Assembly: GCF_014203275.1 (NCBI RefSeq)
Contig: NZ_JACHIP010000004.1
Location: 124,001 to 188,000, forward strand
Origin: Granulicella aggregans
Lineage (GTDB): Bacteria; Acidobacteriota; Terriglobia; Terriglobales; Acidobacteriaceae
DNA: 64,000 nucleotides
Direction of reading: 5' to 3'
Shown: positions 55,731-64,000 of the stretch, piece after piece
Numbering within the stretch: position 1 is the first letter of the stretch
Layout of the letters: each line of letters begins with the position of its first letter
Notes under the pieces: generated by a model
Told to the model about the DNA's origin: nothing
What the model saw: the letters and a program-made list of their open reading frames with translations, nothing else
The model's database searches: none
Translations under genes and position numbers: made by a program

Positions 55731-55795
55731 TCACGGACAGTCTACTCCGACGCGCGGGTAGAGAAATCGGCATCTGAACGCAGCAGGAGAAAAAC

Positions 55796-56221
55796 ATGGA
55801 TCGCACCGCATCGGCAGTCTGGCATGGCAATTTGAAAGAGGGTAACGGCACTCTCTCCACGCAGAGCGGCACGCTGCACGAGGCGCAGTATAGCTTCGGG
55901 ACGCGGTTTGAGAATGGGGTGGGGACAAATCCCGAGGAGTTGATCGCGGCGGCTCATGCAGGGTGTTTCACGATGGCGCTGAGCGGACAGTTGACGTCGG
56001 TGGAGTTGCCGCCGGATTCGCTTGAGACGACGGCGACGGTGACGATGGAGAAGACCGATGACGGGCCGACGGTGACGAAGATTCACCTGGTGACGCGGGC
56101 GAAGGTTCCGGGAATTGAGAAGGAGAAGTTTTGTGAGCTGGCGAAGAAGGCTAAGGAAGGTTGCCCGATCTCAAGGCTGCTGAAGGCGGCGGAGATTACT
56201 CTGGATGCTCAGTTGGTTTAG
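55796..56221 (+). CDS. OsmC-family peroxiredoxin-like protein
   Basis: 141 residues of the OsmC/Ohr fold. The two reactive cysteines are in AAAHAGCFTMALS and KEGCPISRLLKAAEI; an Arg is expected near the N terminus. These proteins reduce organic hydroperoxides with thiols. The N terminus (TASAVWHGNLKEGNGTLST) matches the OsmC rather than Ohr branch. ATG with AGGAG nine bases upstream. Divergent from gntR across a 225-base region containing two dyads. Confidence 0.92.
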   Translation: MDRTASAVWHGNLKEGNGTLSTQSGTLHEAQYSFGTRFENGVGTNPEELIAAAHAGCFTMALSGQLTSVELPPDSLETTATVTMEKTDDGPTVTKIHLVTRAKVPGIEKEKFCELAKKAKEGCPISRLLKAAEITLDAQLV

Positions 56222-56239
56222 TAAGGCAAAGAGCTAGAG

Positions 56240-56271
56240 GCCCGCTGCGCGCGGGGCGGTCACTTCGTGAC
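56240..56271 (+). terminator. Tandem short hairpins after the OsmC-like gene
   Basis: GCCCGC...GCGGGGC (56240-56257) and GTCACTTCGTGAC (56259-56271); the latter is a perfect 5-bp stem. Weak T content, so termination is uncertain. Confidence 0.35.
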
Positions 56272-56301
56272 TTGTATTGGGCTCGCGTTGCTCGCGATGG
56301 G

Positions 56302-57249
56302 CTAATGCGAATGGCCGTGGTGATGGTGGGCGTGGCCGCCTGCGACTTCAAGTTCAGGTGGGGCGGCGCAGCCGTGGGTGGTCTCGCAGCCCCTGGTCTC
56401 GAACTGCAGGGTGGTGTGGTGGATGTGGAAGCGATCGCGGAGGGCACAGTTGATGCCTTCGAGGATCGCGCTGCAGTCCGATAAGGGCATCTCGGCGATA
56501 GTGACGTGGCTGGCGAGCGCGTGGCTGCTTGAGCCGAGGCTCCAGACGTGGAGGTCGTGGACGTTCAGGACACCTTCGACCGACTGCATGGAGGCGCGGA
56601 TCTCGTGCAGTTGCAAGTTCTTCGGGGTGCCTTCGAGAAGGATGTGCAGGGTCTCGCGGACGATGCCGTAGGAGCTGTAGAGGATCATGCCGGCGATGAT
56701 CATCGAGAGTACCGGGTCGATCCAGGTCATACCGGTGAACAGGATGGCGAGGCCACCGAGGATGACGGCGGCGGTGGATAGGGTGTCGCCGAGCATGTGG
56801 AGGAAGACGCTGCGGATGTTGACGTCGCCGGAGAAGCGCCAGAGCAGGCCGGCGATGACGCCGTTCATGATGACGCCGGCGGCGGCTACGTACATCATCA
56901 GCTTCGGCTGGACGGGTTCGGGCGTGGCGAGGCGGTGTAGGGCGGCGAAGGCGATCCATCCGGCGAGGACGATCAGGGTGAGGGCGTTGACGAAGGCGGC
57001 GAGGACTCCCGCGCGCTGGTAGCCGAAGGTCTTTTCTTCGGTCGCGGGGCGGGTCTGGAAGTAGACGGCCACGTAAGAGAGCACGATAGCGAGCATGTCG
57101 GAGACGTTGTGACCGGCTTCCGAGATGAGCGCGAGTGAGTGGGCGCGAAGGCCGAAGTAGAACGTGGCGACGACGTAGCAGAAGGTCGCGGCGAGCGAGA
57201 GCTTGAGGACTTGCTGCATTCCGCCCGACGGCTTTGCGACCATGTGCAT
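56302..57249 (-). CDS. Cation diffusion facilitator (CDF) metal exporter
   Basis: 315 residues with six transmembrane helices. The metal-site pairs are in EAGHNVSDMLAIV (HxxxD) and LHMLGDTLST (HxxxD), followed by a cytoplasmic C-terminal dimer domain (GVLNVHDLHVWSLGS) and a His-rich tail GGHAHHHHGHSH. Such proteins exchange Zn, Co or Cd for protons. CzcD/ZitB-like by helix-5 motif; metal not proven. ATG 57249 is six bases after TAGAAT on its strand; MVAK at 57243 is an alternative start. Confidence 0.93.
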   Translation of the reverse strand: MHMVAKPSGGMQQVLKLSLAATFCYVVATFYFGLRAHSLALISEAGHNVSDMLAIVLSYVAVYFQTRPATEEKTFGYQRAGVLAAFVNALTLIVLAGWIAFAALHRLATPEPVQPKLMMYVAAAGVIMNGVIAGLLWRFSGDVNIRSVFLHMLGDTLSTAAVILGGLAILFTGMTWIDPVLSMIIAGMILYSSYGIVRETLHILLEGTPKNLQLHEIRASMQSVEGVLNVHDLHVWSLGSSSHALASHVTIAEMPLSDCSAILEGINCALRDRFHIHHTTLQFETRGCETTHGCAAPPELEVAGGHAHHHHGHSH

Positions 57250-57255
57250 AGGGAG

Positions 57256-57261
57256 ATTCTA
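57256..57261 (-). promoter_or_regulatory. -10-like hexamer TAGAAT six bases before the CDF start
   Basis: Minus strand TATAGAAT-CTCCCT-ATG; suggests little or no 5' leader. Confidence 0.4.
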
Positions 57262-57323
57262 TACCTCTGGGGGGTATTTCGACCTATTCCTGCCATGTGA
57301 CGAATGGGGCAGGATTCCCGAAA

Positions 57324-57827
57324 CTAATCGCGGGGGTGAAGGCGTTCCTGGAGGCCTTTGCCTTTGGTGGCGCTGACCCCGGAGCCTAGGCCGACTCGCA
57401 GGCCACTCCACGATTCGGCTACGACGATGCTGTTGCCGGGGTTTTTGGGGTCGTAGCGGACCTGGATGGGGAGGTCGACGCGGAGATGGCGGACGTGCTC
57501 GGGGAGGCGGGCTACGTCCTGAAGACTCTCGTAGCCTACGCCGCCGACTTTGTACTGATAGCGAAGGACATCCGGGGTGGAGTCTTCGAGGTTGAGGCCG
57601 GTGGGTTCGGTCTCGACGCGGCGGTCTAGGCCGGTGTCGATCAACATGGCGTCGGTGATGCGGCCGCGGGTGGCTAGGAACTCGCGGCGCTGGCGTTCGA
57701 CCTCTTCGGCGCTGGGGCGGCGGTTCCAGAAGATGTAGGTGACGACGCCGACGGTGGCGACCACGCCAAAGGCGACCGCGCCAATCTGGTCGGGACGTAT
57801 GTGCAGCGCTGAGGGAAGGTGGGGCAC
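57324..57827 (-). CDS. DUF3592-like single-pass membrane protein
   Basis: About 167 residues. One transmembrane helix (IGAVAFGVVATVGVVTYIFW) is followed by a charged helix (RPSAEEVERQRREFLATRG) and a soluble domain (VLRYQYKVGGVGYESLQDVARL...IQVRYDPKNPGNSIV) that matches the pattern of DUF3592 proteins. Function unknown. GTG 57827 is the best start; the frame continues upstream but runs into a repeat-derived Arg/His-rich shadow. The ribosome-binding site is weak. Confidence 0.65.
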   Translation of the reverse strand: MPHLPSALHIRPDQIGAVAFGVVATVGVVTYIFWNRRPSAEEVERQRREFLATRGRITDAMLIDTGLDRRVETEPTGLNLEDSTPDVLRYQYKVGGVGYESLQDVARLPEHVRHLRVDLPIQVRYDPKNPGNSIVVAESWSGLRVGLGSGVSATKGKGLQERLHPRD

Positions 57828-57971
57828 GGTTCTGAAGATCAGGATAGTCGATCGCTTCCGAAATGGAGCAAGAAGTTGTTTGGGGTGGGGTGGGGGATTG
57901 AGGGCTGATCGGTGGGCACGCCGGTTCGTGGCTGAAAGGGTCGAACGGTTTCGGTGATGTAAGCGGTGTCG

Positions 57972-58030
57972 GGTCCTTCGACTCCGTCTCTCGCGATAAG
58001 GCTGCGAGAGACTTCGCTCAGGACGACGGA
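57972..58030 (+). repeat. CCTTCG/GATGAC repeat (copy d)
   Basis: GGTCCTTCGACTCC...CTTCGCTCAGGACGACGG with inner arms TCTCTCGC / GCGAGAGA; the left flank (GGTTTCGGTGATGTAAGCGG) matches copies b and c. Confidence 0.62.
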
Positions 58031-58044
58031 TTTGAGTTAGCAAT

Positions 58045-58083
58045 CCCACCCATGGCCAAGTGCGAGCCATGGGTGGGGCACCC
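58045..58083 (+). repeat. TGGGGCACCC palindromic repeat, copy 18
   Basis: Perfect arms CCCACCCATGGC / GCCATGGGTGGG, loop CAAGTGCGA, tail GGCACCC. Confidence 0.8.
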
Positions 58084-58097
58084 GGCTCGGTGGCGGT

Positions 58098-58134
58098 CCC
58101 ACTCATCGCGATAATGCCGCGATGAATGGGGCAC
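58098..58134 (+). repeat. TGGGGCACCC palindromic repeat, copy 19
   Basis: Arms CCCACTCATCGCG / CGCGATGAATGGG, one mismatch, tail GGCACAGAG as in copy 23; 15 bases after copy 18. Confidence 0.75.
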
Positions 58135-58170
58135 AGAGTGATGGCAAAGAGTGGATCTTGGCTTTGACAC

Positions 58171-59100
58171 CTACTCGCCTAGAGCGGCGGAGAGGCGACC
58201 ATTGGCTGCTGAGAGTCTGGCTTCGGCTGTGGTGCGGTCAACTTCGAGCTTTTCGATAACGATGGCGGTCTTTACGGTGCCGCCTTCGAGCAGAAGTTCT
58301 ACGGCGCGGTCGTGGGTGCAGCCGGTTGCGGTCATGATGATGCGCTGGGCGCGGTCGACCAGCTTGGAGTTGGTGGGTTTGAGGTTCACCATCAGGTTGC
58401 CGTAGACCGCTCCGGTGCGGACCATGACGCCGGTGCTGAGCATGTTGAGGACGAGCTTGGTGGCGGTGCCGGCTTTCATGCGGGTGGAACCGGTGATGAC
58501 CTCCGCGCCGGTCTGGACGGCGATGGAGATCTCCGCGAAGCGCGTCATGGCAGAGACGGGGACGCAGGTGACGGCGATGGTCAGGGCTCCGAGGCTCTTG
58601 GCGTAGGCCATTGCGCCGAGGACGTAAGGTGTGCGGCCGCTGGCGGCGATGCCTACGAGGACATCGGGGTGGCCAGAGGCGAAGTTGCGGGCGCGGAGGT
58701 CGGCTGCGCCGAGTTCGGGGGAGTCTTCGGAGACTTCGCTGGAGCGGCGGAGAGCGCCATCACCACCGGCGATGAGGCCCTGGACGATCTCGGGATCGAT
58801 GGAGAAGGTTGGTGGGCACTCGGAGGCATCGAGGACGCCGAGGCGGCCGCTGGTGCCTGCGCCGACGTAGAAGAGTCGTCCACCCTGGGAGAGGCGTTCG
58901 GCGATGGCGTCGACGGCCTGGGCGATGTGGGGGATGACTCGTTCGACCGCTGCGGCGACCGTCTGGTCTTCGCGGTTGATGATGGACAGCATCTCCAGGG
59001 TGGAGACCTTGTCGATCTGCAATGAGTTCGGGTTGCGGGCCTCTGTGGGGGCGGTTGCGAGTACTTCCTTGTCTTCAGCTTTCATGATTCCGTCGATCAT
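58171..59100 (-). CDS. murQ: N-acetylmuramic acid 6-phosphate etherase
   Basis: 309-residue SIS-fold enzyme that cleaves the lactyl ether of MurNAc-6-phosphate to give GlcNAc-6-phosphate in cell-wall recycling. Signatures: TEARNPNSLQIDKVSTLEML, FYVGAGTSGRLGVLDASECPPTF, GIAASGRTPYVLGA and TEVITGSTRMKAGTATKLVLNM-type segment. ATG 59100 has AGGAG about ten bases upstream and gives MIDGIMKAEDKE; ATG 59085 is also possible, while the longer frame to 59166 lacks support. Divergent from the rhamnose mutarotase gene. Confidence 0.93.
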   Translation of the reverse strand: MIDGIMKAEDKEVLATAPTEARNPNSLQIDKVSTLEMLSIINREDQTVAAAVERVIPHIAQAVDAIAERLSQGGRLFYVGAGTSGRLGVLDASECPPTFSIDPEIVQGLIAGGDGALRRSSEVSEDSPELGAADLRARNFASGHPDVLVGIAASGRTPYVLGAMAYAKSLGALTIAVTCVPVSAMTRFAEISIAVQTGAEVITGSTRMKAGTATKLVLNMLSTGVMVRTGAVYGNLMVNLKPTNSKLVDRAQRIIMTATGCTHDRAVELLLEGGTVKTAIVIEKLEVDRTTAEARLSAANGRLSAALGE

Positions 59101-59182
59101 CTTCCTGACTCCTGCTAAATCTCTGTTACACCGGTACATCGGCGCGGTTAGCCATTCCAACGCCAACGTAGCATGCGCGCGG

Positions 59183-59188
59183 TAGCAT
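59183..59188 (+). promoter_or_regulatory. -10 element TAGCAT for the rhamnose mutarotase gene
   Basis: Thirty-two bases before the TTG start, leaving a short leader with AGGAGG. Confidence 0.35.
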
Positions 59189-59220
59189 GGTCACGGTCGC
59201 AAAACATCAGGAGGCCCATT

Positions 59221-59547
59221 TTGAAACGATACGGAATGCAGGTCGGCCTTCGGCCTGAAGCCTACGACGAGTACAAGCGTTATCACGCGGCGGTATGGCC
59301 CGAGGTGCTCGACACCATTGCCCGCTGCAACATACGCAACTACACCATCTTCCACCACGACGGGATTTTGTTCGCGAGCTTTGAGTACCACGGTGTGGAC
59401 TTCAGGGCCGATATGGCTCTGATGGCGGCTGACCCAGATACGCAGCGGTGGTGGGCGATCATGATGCCGTTTCAGCAGCGGATCCCGGGAACGCCGGAGG
59501 GTGAGTGGTGGATGCCGATGGAGGAGATGTTTCATTTTGAGGGGTAG
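59221..59547 (+). CDS. rhaM: L-rhamnose mutarotase
   Basis: 108 residues, typical RhaM length. The dimeric alpha/beta-barrel family pattern is clear: YGMQVGLRPEAYDEYKRYHAAVWPEVL, the catalytic-region NYTIFHHDGILFASFEY and a WWAIMMPFQQRIP...EWWMPMEEMFH end. It interconverts the alpha and beta anomers of rhamnose. The TTG start at 59221 has a perfect AGGAGG six bases upstream; an earlier ATG in frame has none. No other rhamnose catabolic gene is in the window. Confidence 0.92.
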   Translation: MKRYGMQVGLRPEAYDEYKRYHAAVWPEVLDTIARCNIRNYTIFHHDGILFASFEYHGVDFRADMALMAADPDTQRWWAIMMPFQQRIPGTPEGEWWMPMEEMFHFEG

Positions 59548-59621
59548 GTGTGGAAGGGTGAATGCGGCCCGGGCTGAAGCTGGCTTCTACTCCGGTTGAG
59601 GGCGGGGTTTGTGGAGGCATT

Positions 59622-59660
59622 CCCACATCTGGCGATGAAGCCGCCAGATGTGGGGCACCC
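59622..59660 (+). repeat. TGGGGCACCC palindromic repeat, copy 20
   Basis: Perfect 13-bp arms CCCACATCTGGCG / CGCCAGATGTGGG, tail GGCACCC; the intact version of the arms seen in copies 7 and 9. Confidence 0.8.
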
Positions 59661-59706
59661 GGCACCCGACTCCGGCTGTTACTCCGGGTTCAGGTTTCAT
59701 GGCGGA

Positions 59707-59745
59707 CCCATCCATGGCCAAGTGCGAGCCATGGATGGGGCACCC
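59707..59745 (+). repeat. TGGGGCACCC palindromic repeat, copy 21
   Basis: Perfect 12-bp arms CCCATCCATGGC / GCCATGGATGGG, flank ATGGCGGA; here the A/T change is matched on both arms. Confidence 0.8.
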
Positions 59746-59769
59746 GGCAACAGCAAAGGCAGAAGCAGA

Positions 59770-59797
59770 TCCTCCGACTTCGTCGAAGGATGACAAG
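59770..59797 (+). repeat. CCTTCG/GATGAC hairpin repeat (copy e)
   Basis: TCCTCCGAC-TTC-GTCGAAGGA followed by TGACAAGC. Compared with copy a, the GCC/GGC pairs of the stem are replaced by GAC/GTC, so pairing is kept. Confidence 0.6.
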
Positions 59798-59885
59798 CGT
59801 TTGTGCGGCGAAGGATGACAAGGTATGCGTGTGTGGTGCTCTTAGAATCGCGGCCGAATTGCGCCAAAATCGTCCTTCGTCCCGG

Positions 59886-59891
59886 TAGAAT
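59886..59891 (+). promoter_or_regulatory. -10 element TAGAAT for the conserved hypothetical gene
   Basis: GGTAGAAT followed by AGAGGGA; the predicted start near 59898 leaves a 24-base leader with GAAGGG. Confidence 0.45.
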
Positions 59892-59921
59892 AGAGGGACA
59901 TCGAAGGGAATTGATCTCCGC

Positions 59922-60854
59922 ATGAGCACAACGCTTCAGACAGCACTTTCAGGCCAGGTTGCCGACGCCGCCGCAGTGGCCGGCCTTACCATCGCGTCTT
60001 CCGAATCCGCGCTTGCCTCCTCCGGCGCAGCCACTACGAAGTTCATCCTCGCGCTTGCCTCTGATCCGAGCAAGACCGAGCTGCTGGAGCTGTCGGAGAA
60101 CCTCGACCTGAGCCGCGCTGATCTGATCAGCGACCTGCAGGTTTATCTTGCGGAGACGGCGAAGCGGTTGCGCAATCCGCGCCCCGACGTTTATGTGACG
60201 CTGCATGGACTGCCGCTTACGTTCGGCAAGTTCAACTGGCCTTTCCACTCGTCGACATCGGGTGCCGATACCTTGCTGGTGCATGGCGAGATCAAGCTTG
60301 AAGACGGTACGGACAGCGTGCTGCATGCGAAGATCTCTGCTTCGATGACGGTTACGTTTGCGGAGATCGTTCCCGCGCCTGAGCAGCCGTTTGCCGAAGC
60401 GTTTATCTACAACGCCGTGCGTAAGACGATGGACCAGGGGCAGCTTGAGCTGGTGAAGAGCGGCAACCGCCAGCCGGTGCCGGTGACGACGCGTTACTAC
60501 AGCCGCTGGCAGAAGAAGTTCACGTTCAACGACACGAGCTCTGAGCAGCGGCATAACTACCTGGCGGCGAAGGCTTACTGGCTATCGGGTGTTCTGGGTG
60601 AGCGGAAGCCGGTTTGGTTGACCGATCCTCGGGATGCACAGTATCTGAACACGACGGTCGATGAGTTGAAGAAGACTGCCGAAGATCTTGCTGCCGATGG
60701 GCTGATTCTGCTGAGCGCGGACATGGAGTTTGCTACGCCGACTGATGCGCTGATGGGGCATAAGGCGGAGTACGATCTCGAAGTGCAGCAGGCGCTTACG
60801 TTCATCAAGCCGAGCTTCAATGAAGACATGCGCGGCGGACATACGAATATGTAA
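59922..60854 (+). CDS. Conserved-looking hypothetical cytosolic protein
   Basis: 310 residues, no signal or membrane segment. The N terminus is helical and Ala/Ser rich (TALSGQVADAAAVAGLTIASS). The middle has beta-rich stretches (DVYVTLHGLPLTFGKFNWPF; TLLVHGEIKLEDGTDSVLHAKISASMTVTF), and a C-terminal helical part ends EDMRGGHTNM. I recognise no family. It has a good ribosome-binding site (GAAGGG), its own promoter and a strong terminator, so it is a real, probably well-expressed gene. Codon use matches housekeeping genes here. Confidence 0.85.
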   Translation: MSTTLQTALSGQVADAAAVAGLTIASSESALASSGAATTKFILALASDPSKTELLELSENLDLSRADLISDLQVYLAETAKRLRNPRPDVYVTLHGLPLTFGKFNWPFHSSTSGADTLLVHGEIKLEDGTDSVLHAKISASMTVTFAEIVPAPEQPFAEAFIYNAVRKTMDQGQLELVKSGNRQPVPVTTRYYSRWQKKFTFNDTSSEQRHNYLAAKAYWLSGVLGERKPVWLTDPRDAQYLNTTVDELKKTAEDLAADGLILLSADMEFATPTDALMGHKAEYDLEVQQALTFIKPSFNEDMRGGHTNM

Positions 60855-60874
60855 TTGGTTTGGTTACGAATTGA

Positions 60875-60914
60875 AAAGGCCTGTGCCGGATTAGTGGCAT
60901 GGGCCTTTCTGTTT
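60875..60914 (+). terminator. Rho-independent terminator after the conserved hypothetical gene
   Basis: AAAGGCC...GCC / GGC...GGGCCTTT stem with a short internal bulge, followed by TTTCTGTTT. Confidence 0.75.
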
Positions 60915-60930
60915 AAGGGTCGGCGCTTCA

Positions 60931-60969
60931 CCCACCCATGGCCAAAGGCTTGCCATGGGTGGGGCACCC
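60931..60969 (+). repeat. TGGGGCACCC palindromic repeat, copy 22
   Basis: Perfect arms CCCACCCATGGC / GCCATGGGTGGG with loop CAAAGGCTT, identical in loop to copy 6. It ends 14 bases from the TM2 gene stop. Confidence 0.8.
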
Positions 60970-60982
60970 GTTCGTTCCTTCG

Positions 60983-61426
60983 CTAAGCCGTCGCGGCCAT
61001 GCCTGACCCGCACTTGGCGCAGAAGGCTGCGCCGGAGGCTACCGATCCGCCGCAGGATGGGCACATCGCAGGCGTGAGGTTCGCCTGGGGTGGCGGGGCA
61101 CTGGCGGCGTAGGCGGGAATGTTTGTGGCGAGGATGCCGTTGGTGATGATCTGCGCTTGCACGGCGTTGTAGGCGCGGACGCGGCCGGGCATGAGGAAGC
61201 ACTCAATGAAGCCGAGGAAGGCCGGAATGCCGGTCCACGAGAAGACGATGTAGAGGACGCCCCAGCCGGTTTCGCCCATGTAGAACTTGTGGATGCCAAA
61301 GCTGCCGAGGAAGAGCGCGAGTAGGACGCCGACTACTTCGTCCTTCGCGGCTGCCTGGTACTCGGCGAAGAACCAGGTGCGTTGCTGCTCGGTCAGGCTG
61401 GCGTTGTACATGGGGTTGACGATCAT
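60983..61426 (-). CDS. TM2-domain protein with C-terminal zinc ribbon
   Basis: 147 residues. A cytoplasmic N terminus (LTEQQRTWFFAEYQAAAKDE) precedes a TM2 domain of two helices (VVGVLLALFLGSFGIHKFYMGETGWGVLYIVFSWTGIPAFLGFIE in outline), with the family GxHkFYlG signature. A Pro/Ala linker leads to a zinc ribbon with two CxxC pairs (CPSCGGS and CAKCGSG). Function unknown; TM2 proteins are membrane proteins of uncertain role. ATG 61426. Confidence 0.88.
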   Translation of the reverse strand: MIVNPMYNASLTEQQRTWFFAEYQAAAKDEVVGVLLALFLGSFGIHKFYMGETGWGVLYIVFSWTGIPAFLGFIECFLMPGRVRAYNAVQAQIITNGILATNIPAYAASAPPPQANLTPAMCPSCGGSVASGAAFCAKCGSGMAATA

Positions 61427-61551
61427 GGATGTCTCCGTTAGGTTTCCAAGAAGAATACGGCAGACGGGCTTGATTCGTTCAGAAGAAACGACGGGCTGGG
61501 ATGTCGCGGCCCTTGCGAATTACCTGGGTGAGTGGATAGAGCTGTGGCGGA

Positions 61552-61588
61552 CCCACTCATCGCGATAAGACTGCGATGAATGGGGCAC
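61552..61588 (+). repeat. TGGGGCACCC palindromic repeat, copy 23
   Basis: Arms CCCACTCATCGC / GCGATGAATGGG, one mismatch; flank GTGGCGGA, tail GGCACAGAG. Confidence 0.75.
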
Positions 61589-61627
61589 AGAGTTTGCCCA
61601 CTCCACGAAGTTTAGCTGGGCAAATGA

Positions 61628-61653
61628 AAAGGCCGCGATCGCTCGCGGCCTTT
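61628..61653. terminator. Bidirectional hairpin terminator after rpoD
   Basis: Perfect arms AAAGGCCGCGA / TCGCGGCCTTT, loop TCGC; T-rich on the rpoD (minus) strand. Confidence 0.85.
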
Positions 61654-61673
61654 CCCTTTGATTCTGGTGCGGA

Positions 61674-63392
<1,719 letters not shown>

Positions 63393-63656
63393 TCCTGCGA
63401 AAATAATTTCAGATTAGAGGCTCGTTCGCAGGCAAATAGGCGCACCTGAACGAACGAAGATCTCGTTTGTTTCGTAATGGGCGGGGATTTTTATTGCGGT
63501 GTAGACCGCGGTGGCAAACCCGAGGACCTTTAGGAAGGTCAGGGCATTCAAAGGCGCACGTCCCCAGCGAATCACAGAATACCACATTTGTTAGACGTGA
63601 GTGGGGGAGAAAAGGATTCGGGGGGAGACGAGTGCGCCCTTTCTCAATCGGAGGGT

Positions 63657-64000
63657 CTACTTCGACCGAATAACGTTGACCGTGATGTCCGACTCGTTCT
63701 TGACGCGGATCGGATGACCGTCCTTCGACGGCGGTTCGAAAAGCCAAGACACCATTTGATCGTGAATGGTCTTCGTGAGGGTATCGCTTGGAGACTTTTC
63801 TACGGTTGCCGCTTCGACCGTTCCATCTGTTCCTACCTGAAGAGTGATGTGTACAGTTACACGGCCTTGCGCTTTTTGGTCGACAAAGACTGGCTCAAGA
63901 GAACACGAGACGCAACGTAAAGTGCCCGTTGCGGGTTTCGTTCCCATTGGAGGAGATGTTTGTACTTTGGGCATAGAGACATCCGGCGATGCTTCGACAT
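63657..64000 (-). CDS. TonB C-terminal-domain protein (partial, runs off the window)
   Basis: The visible part is about 114 residues. The frame stays open through base 64000, so the internal ATG at 63974 is probably not the start. It has CSLEPVFVDQKAQGRVTVHITLQVGTDGTVEAATVEKSPSDTL as the TonB_C core in outline, then WLFEPPSKDGHPIRVKNESDITV. Such domains in Acidobacteriota occur in energy transducers or stand-alone periplasmic proteins. A CVSC pair near the beginning is unusual. The N-terminal anchor lies outside. Confidence 0.75.
   Translation of the reverse strand, partial: VEASPDVSMPKVQTSPPMGTKPATGTLRCVSCSLEPVFVDQKAQGRVTVHITLQVGTDGTVEAATVEKSPSDTLTKTIHDQMVSWLFEPPSKDGHPIRVKNESDITVNVIRSK

Larger units (their letters stand above)
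57828..58170. other. Repeat-filled interval between two minus-strand genes
   Basis: 343 bases holding GATGAC-type copy d and palindromes 18 and 19; otherwise featureless. Confidence 0.55.
59548..59921. other. Repeat-filled interval upstream of the conserved hypothetical gene
   Basis: 374 bases with palindromes 20 and 21, GATGAC-type copy e (plus a partial copy at 59806-59822) and a TAGAAT promoter element near the end. Confidence 0.55.

Noticed and set aside
10077..61588. Palindromic repeats as ordinary transcription terminators
   Set aside because: They lack T-runs, occur in divergent promoter regions and in a coding sequence, and keep one orientation regardless of gene direction.

Overview
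The window looks like chromosomal DNA of an Acidobacteriota member, most likely class Terriglobia (Granulicella/Edaphobacter/Terriglobus type). This is inferred from: an alternative complex III plus caa3 oxidase operon; an ABC-less ADOP/MacB-type permease paired with a PadR regulator; a very large secreted protein built of 'choice-of-anchor D' Ig-like modules; a high-GC, strongly G-rich plus strand; and many short palindromic intergenic repeats. No rRNA, tRNA, CRISPR array, prophage or insertion sequence was recognised.

Layout. 1-10 kb: respiratory operon actB(partial)-actC-actD-actE-actF, a small membrane protein, a SCO copper chaperone and coxB-coxA-coxC-coxD, closed by a terminator. 10-19.5 kb: GNAT acetyltransferase, class II CPD photolyase, a Ser/Thr kinase with TPRs, a membrane SpoIIE-type phosphatase and a GT-C glycosyltransferase with TPRs. 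19.5-29 kb: ADOP permease/PadR pair, AraC regulator divergent from two SnoaL-like proteins, a 45-aa small ORF, a DUF882/M15-like protein, and a UDP-sugar epimerase/dehydrogenase pair. 29-36.5 kb: a single gene for a secreted protein of about 2,490 aa. 36.5-44.5 kb: cupin, GH92 mannosidase, GGDEF cyclase, HI0933-family flavoprotein, RlmI-like methyltransferase. 44.5-50.5 kb: small membrane protein, disordered pseudo-receiver protein, a gene-poor lower-GC gap, OmpH, LepA. 50.5-64 kb: bacteriophytochrome kinase with its heme oxygenase, outer-membrane protein/GntR pair, OsmC, CDF metal exporter, DUF3592-like protein, MurQ, L-rhamnose mutarotase, a conserved hypothetical, TM2 protein, housekeeping sigma factor RpoD and a partial TonB-like protein.

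How parts work together. The first operon encodes a quinol-to-oxygen electron path: ACIII oxidises quinol and feeds cytochrome c domains of a caa3 A2-type oxidase, with SCO loading CuA. The heme oxygenase makes biliverdin for the adjacent bacteriophytochrome. The kinase/phosphatase/glycosyltransferase stretch and the large secreted protein suggest investment in envelope and surface functions.

The most striking non-coding feature is a family of 23 short palindromes ending in TGGGGCACCC. Their stem sequences differ between copies but stay complementary. Every copy found points the same way on the plus strand regardless of neighbouring gene direction, and one copy is embedded in frame in the large secreted-protein gene. 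A second hairpin family (CCTTCG...GATGAC) has the same polarity. Candidate regulatory oddities include an ATT start codon for actE, several starts placed six bases after a -10-like hexamer (possible leaderless mRNAs) and a paired PadR operator.
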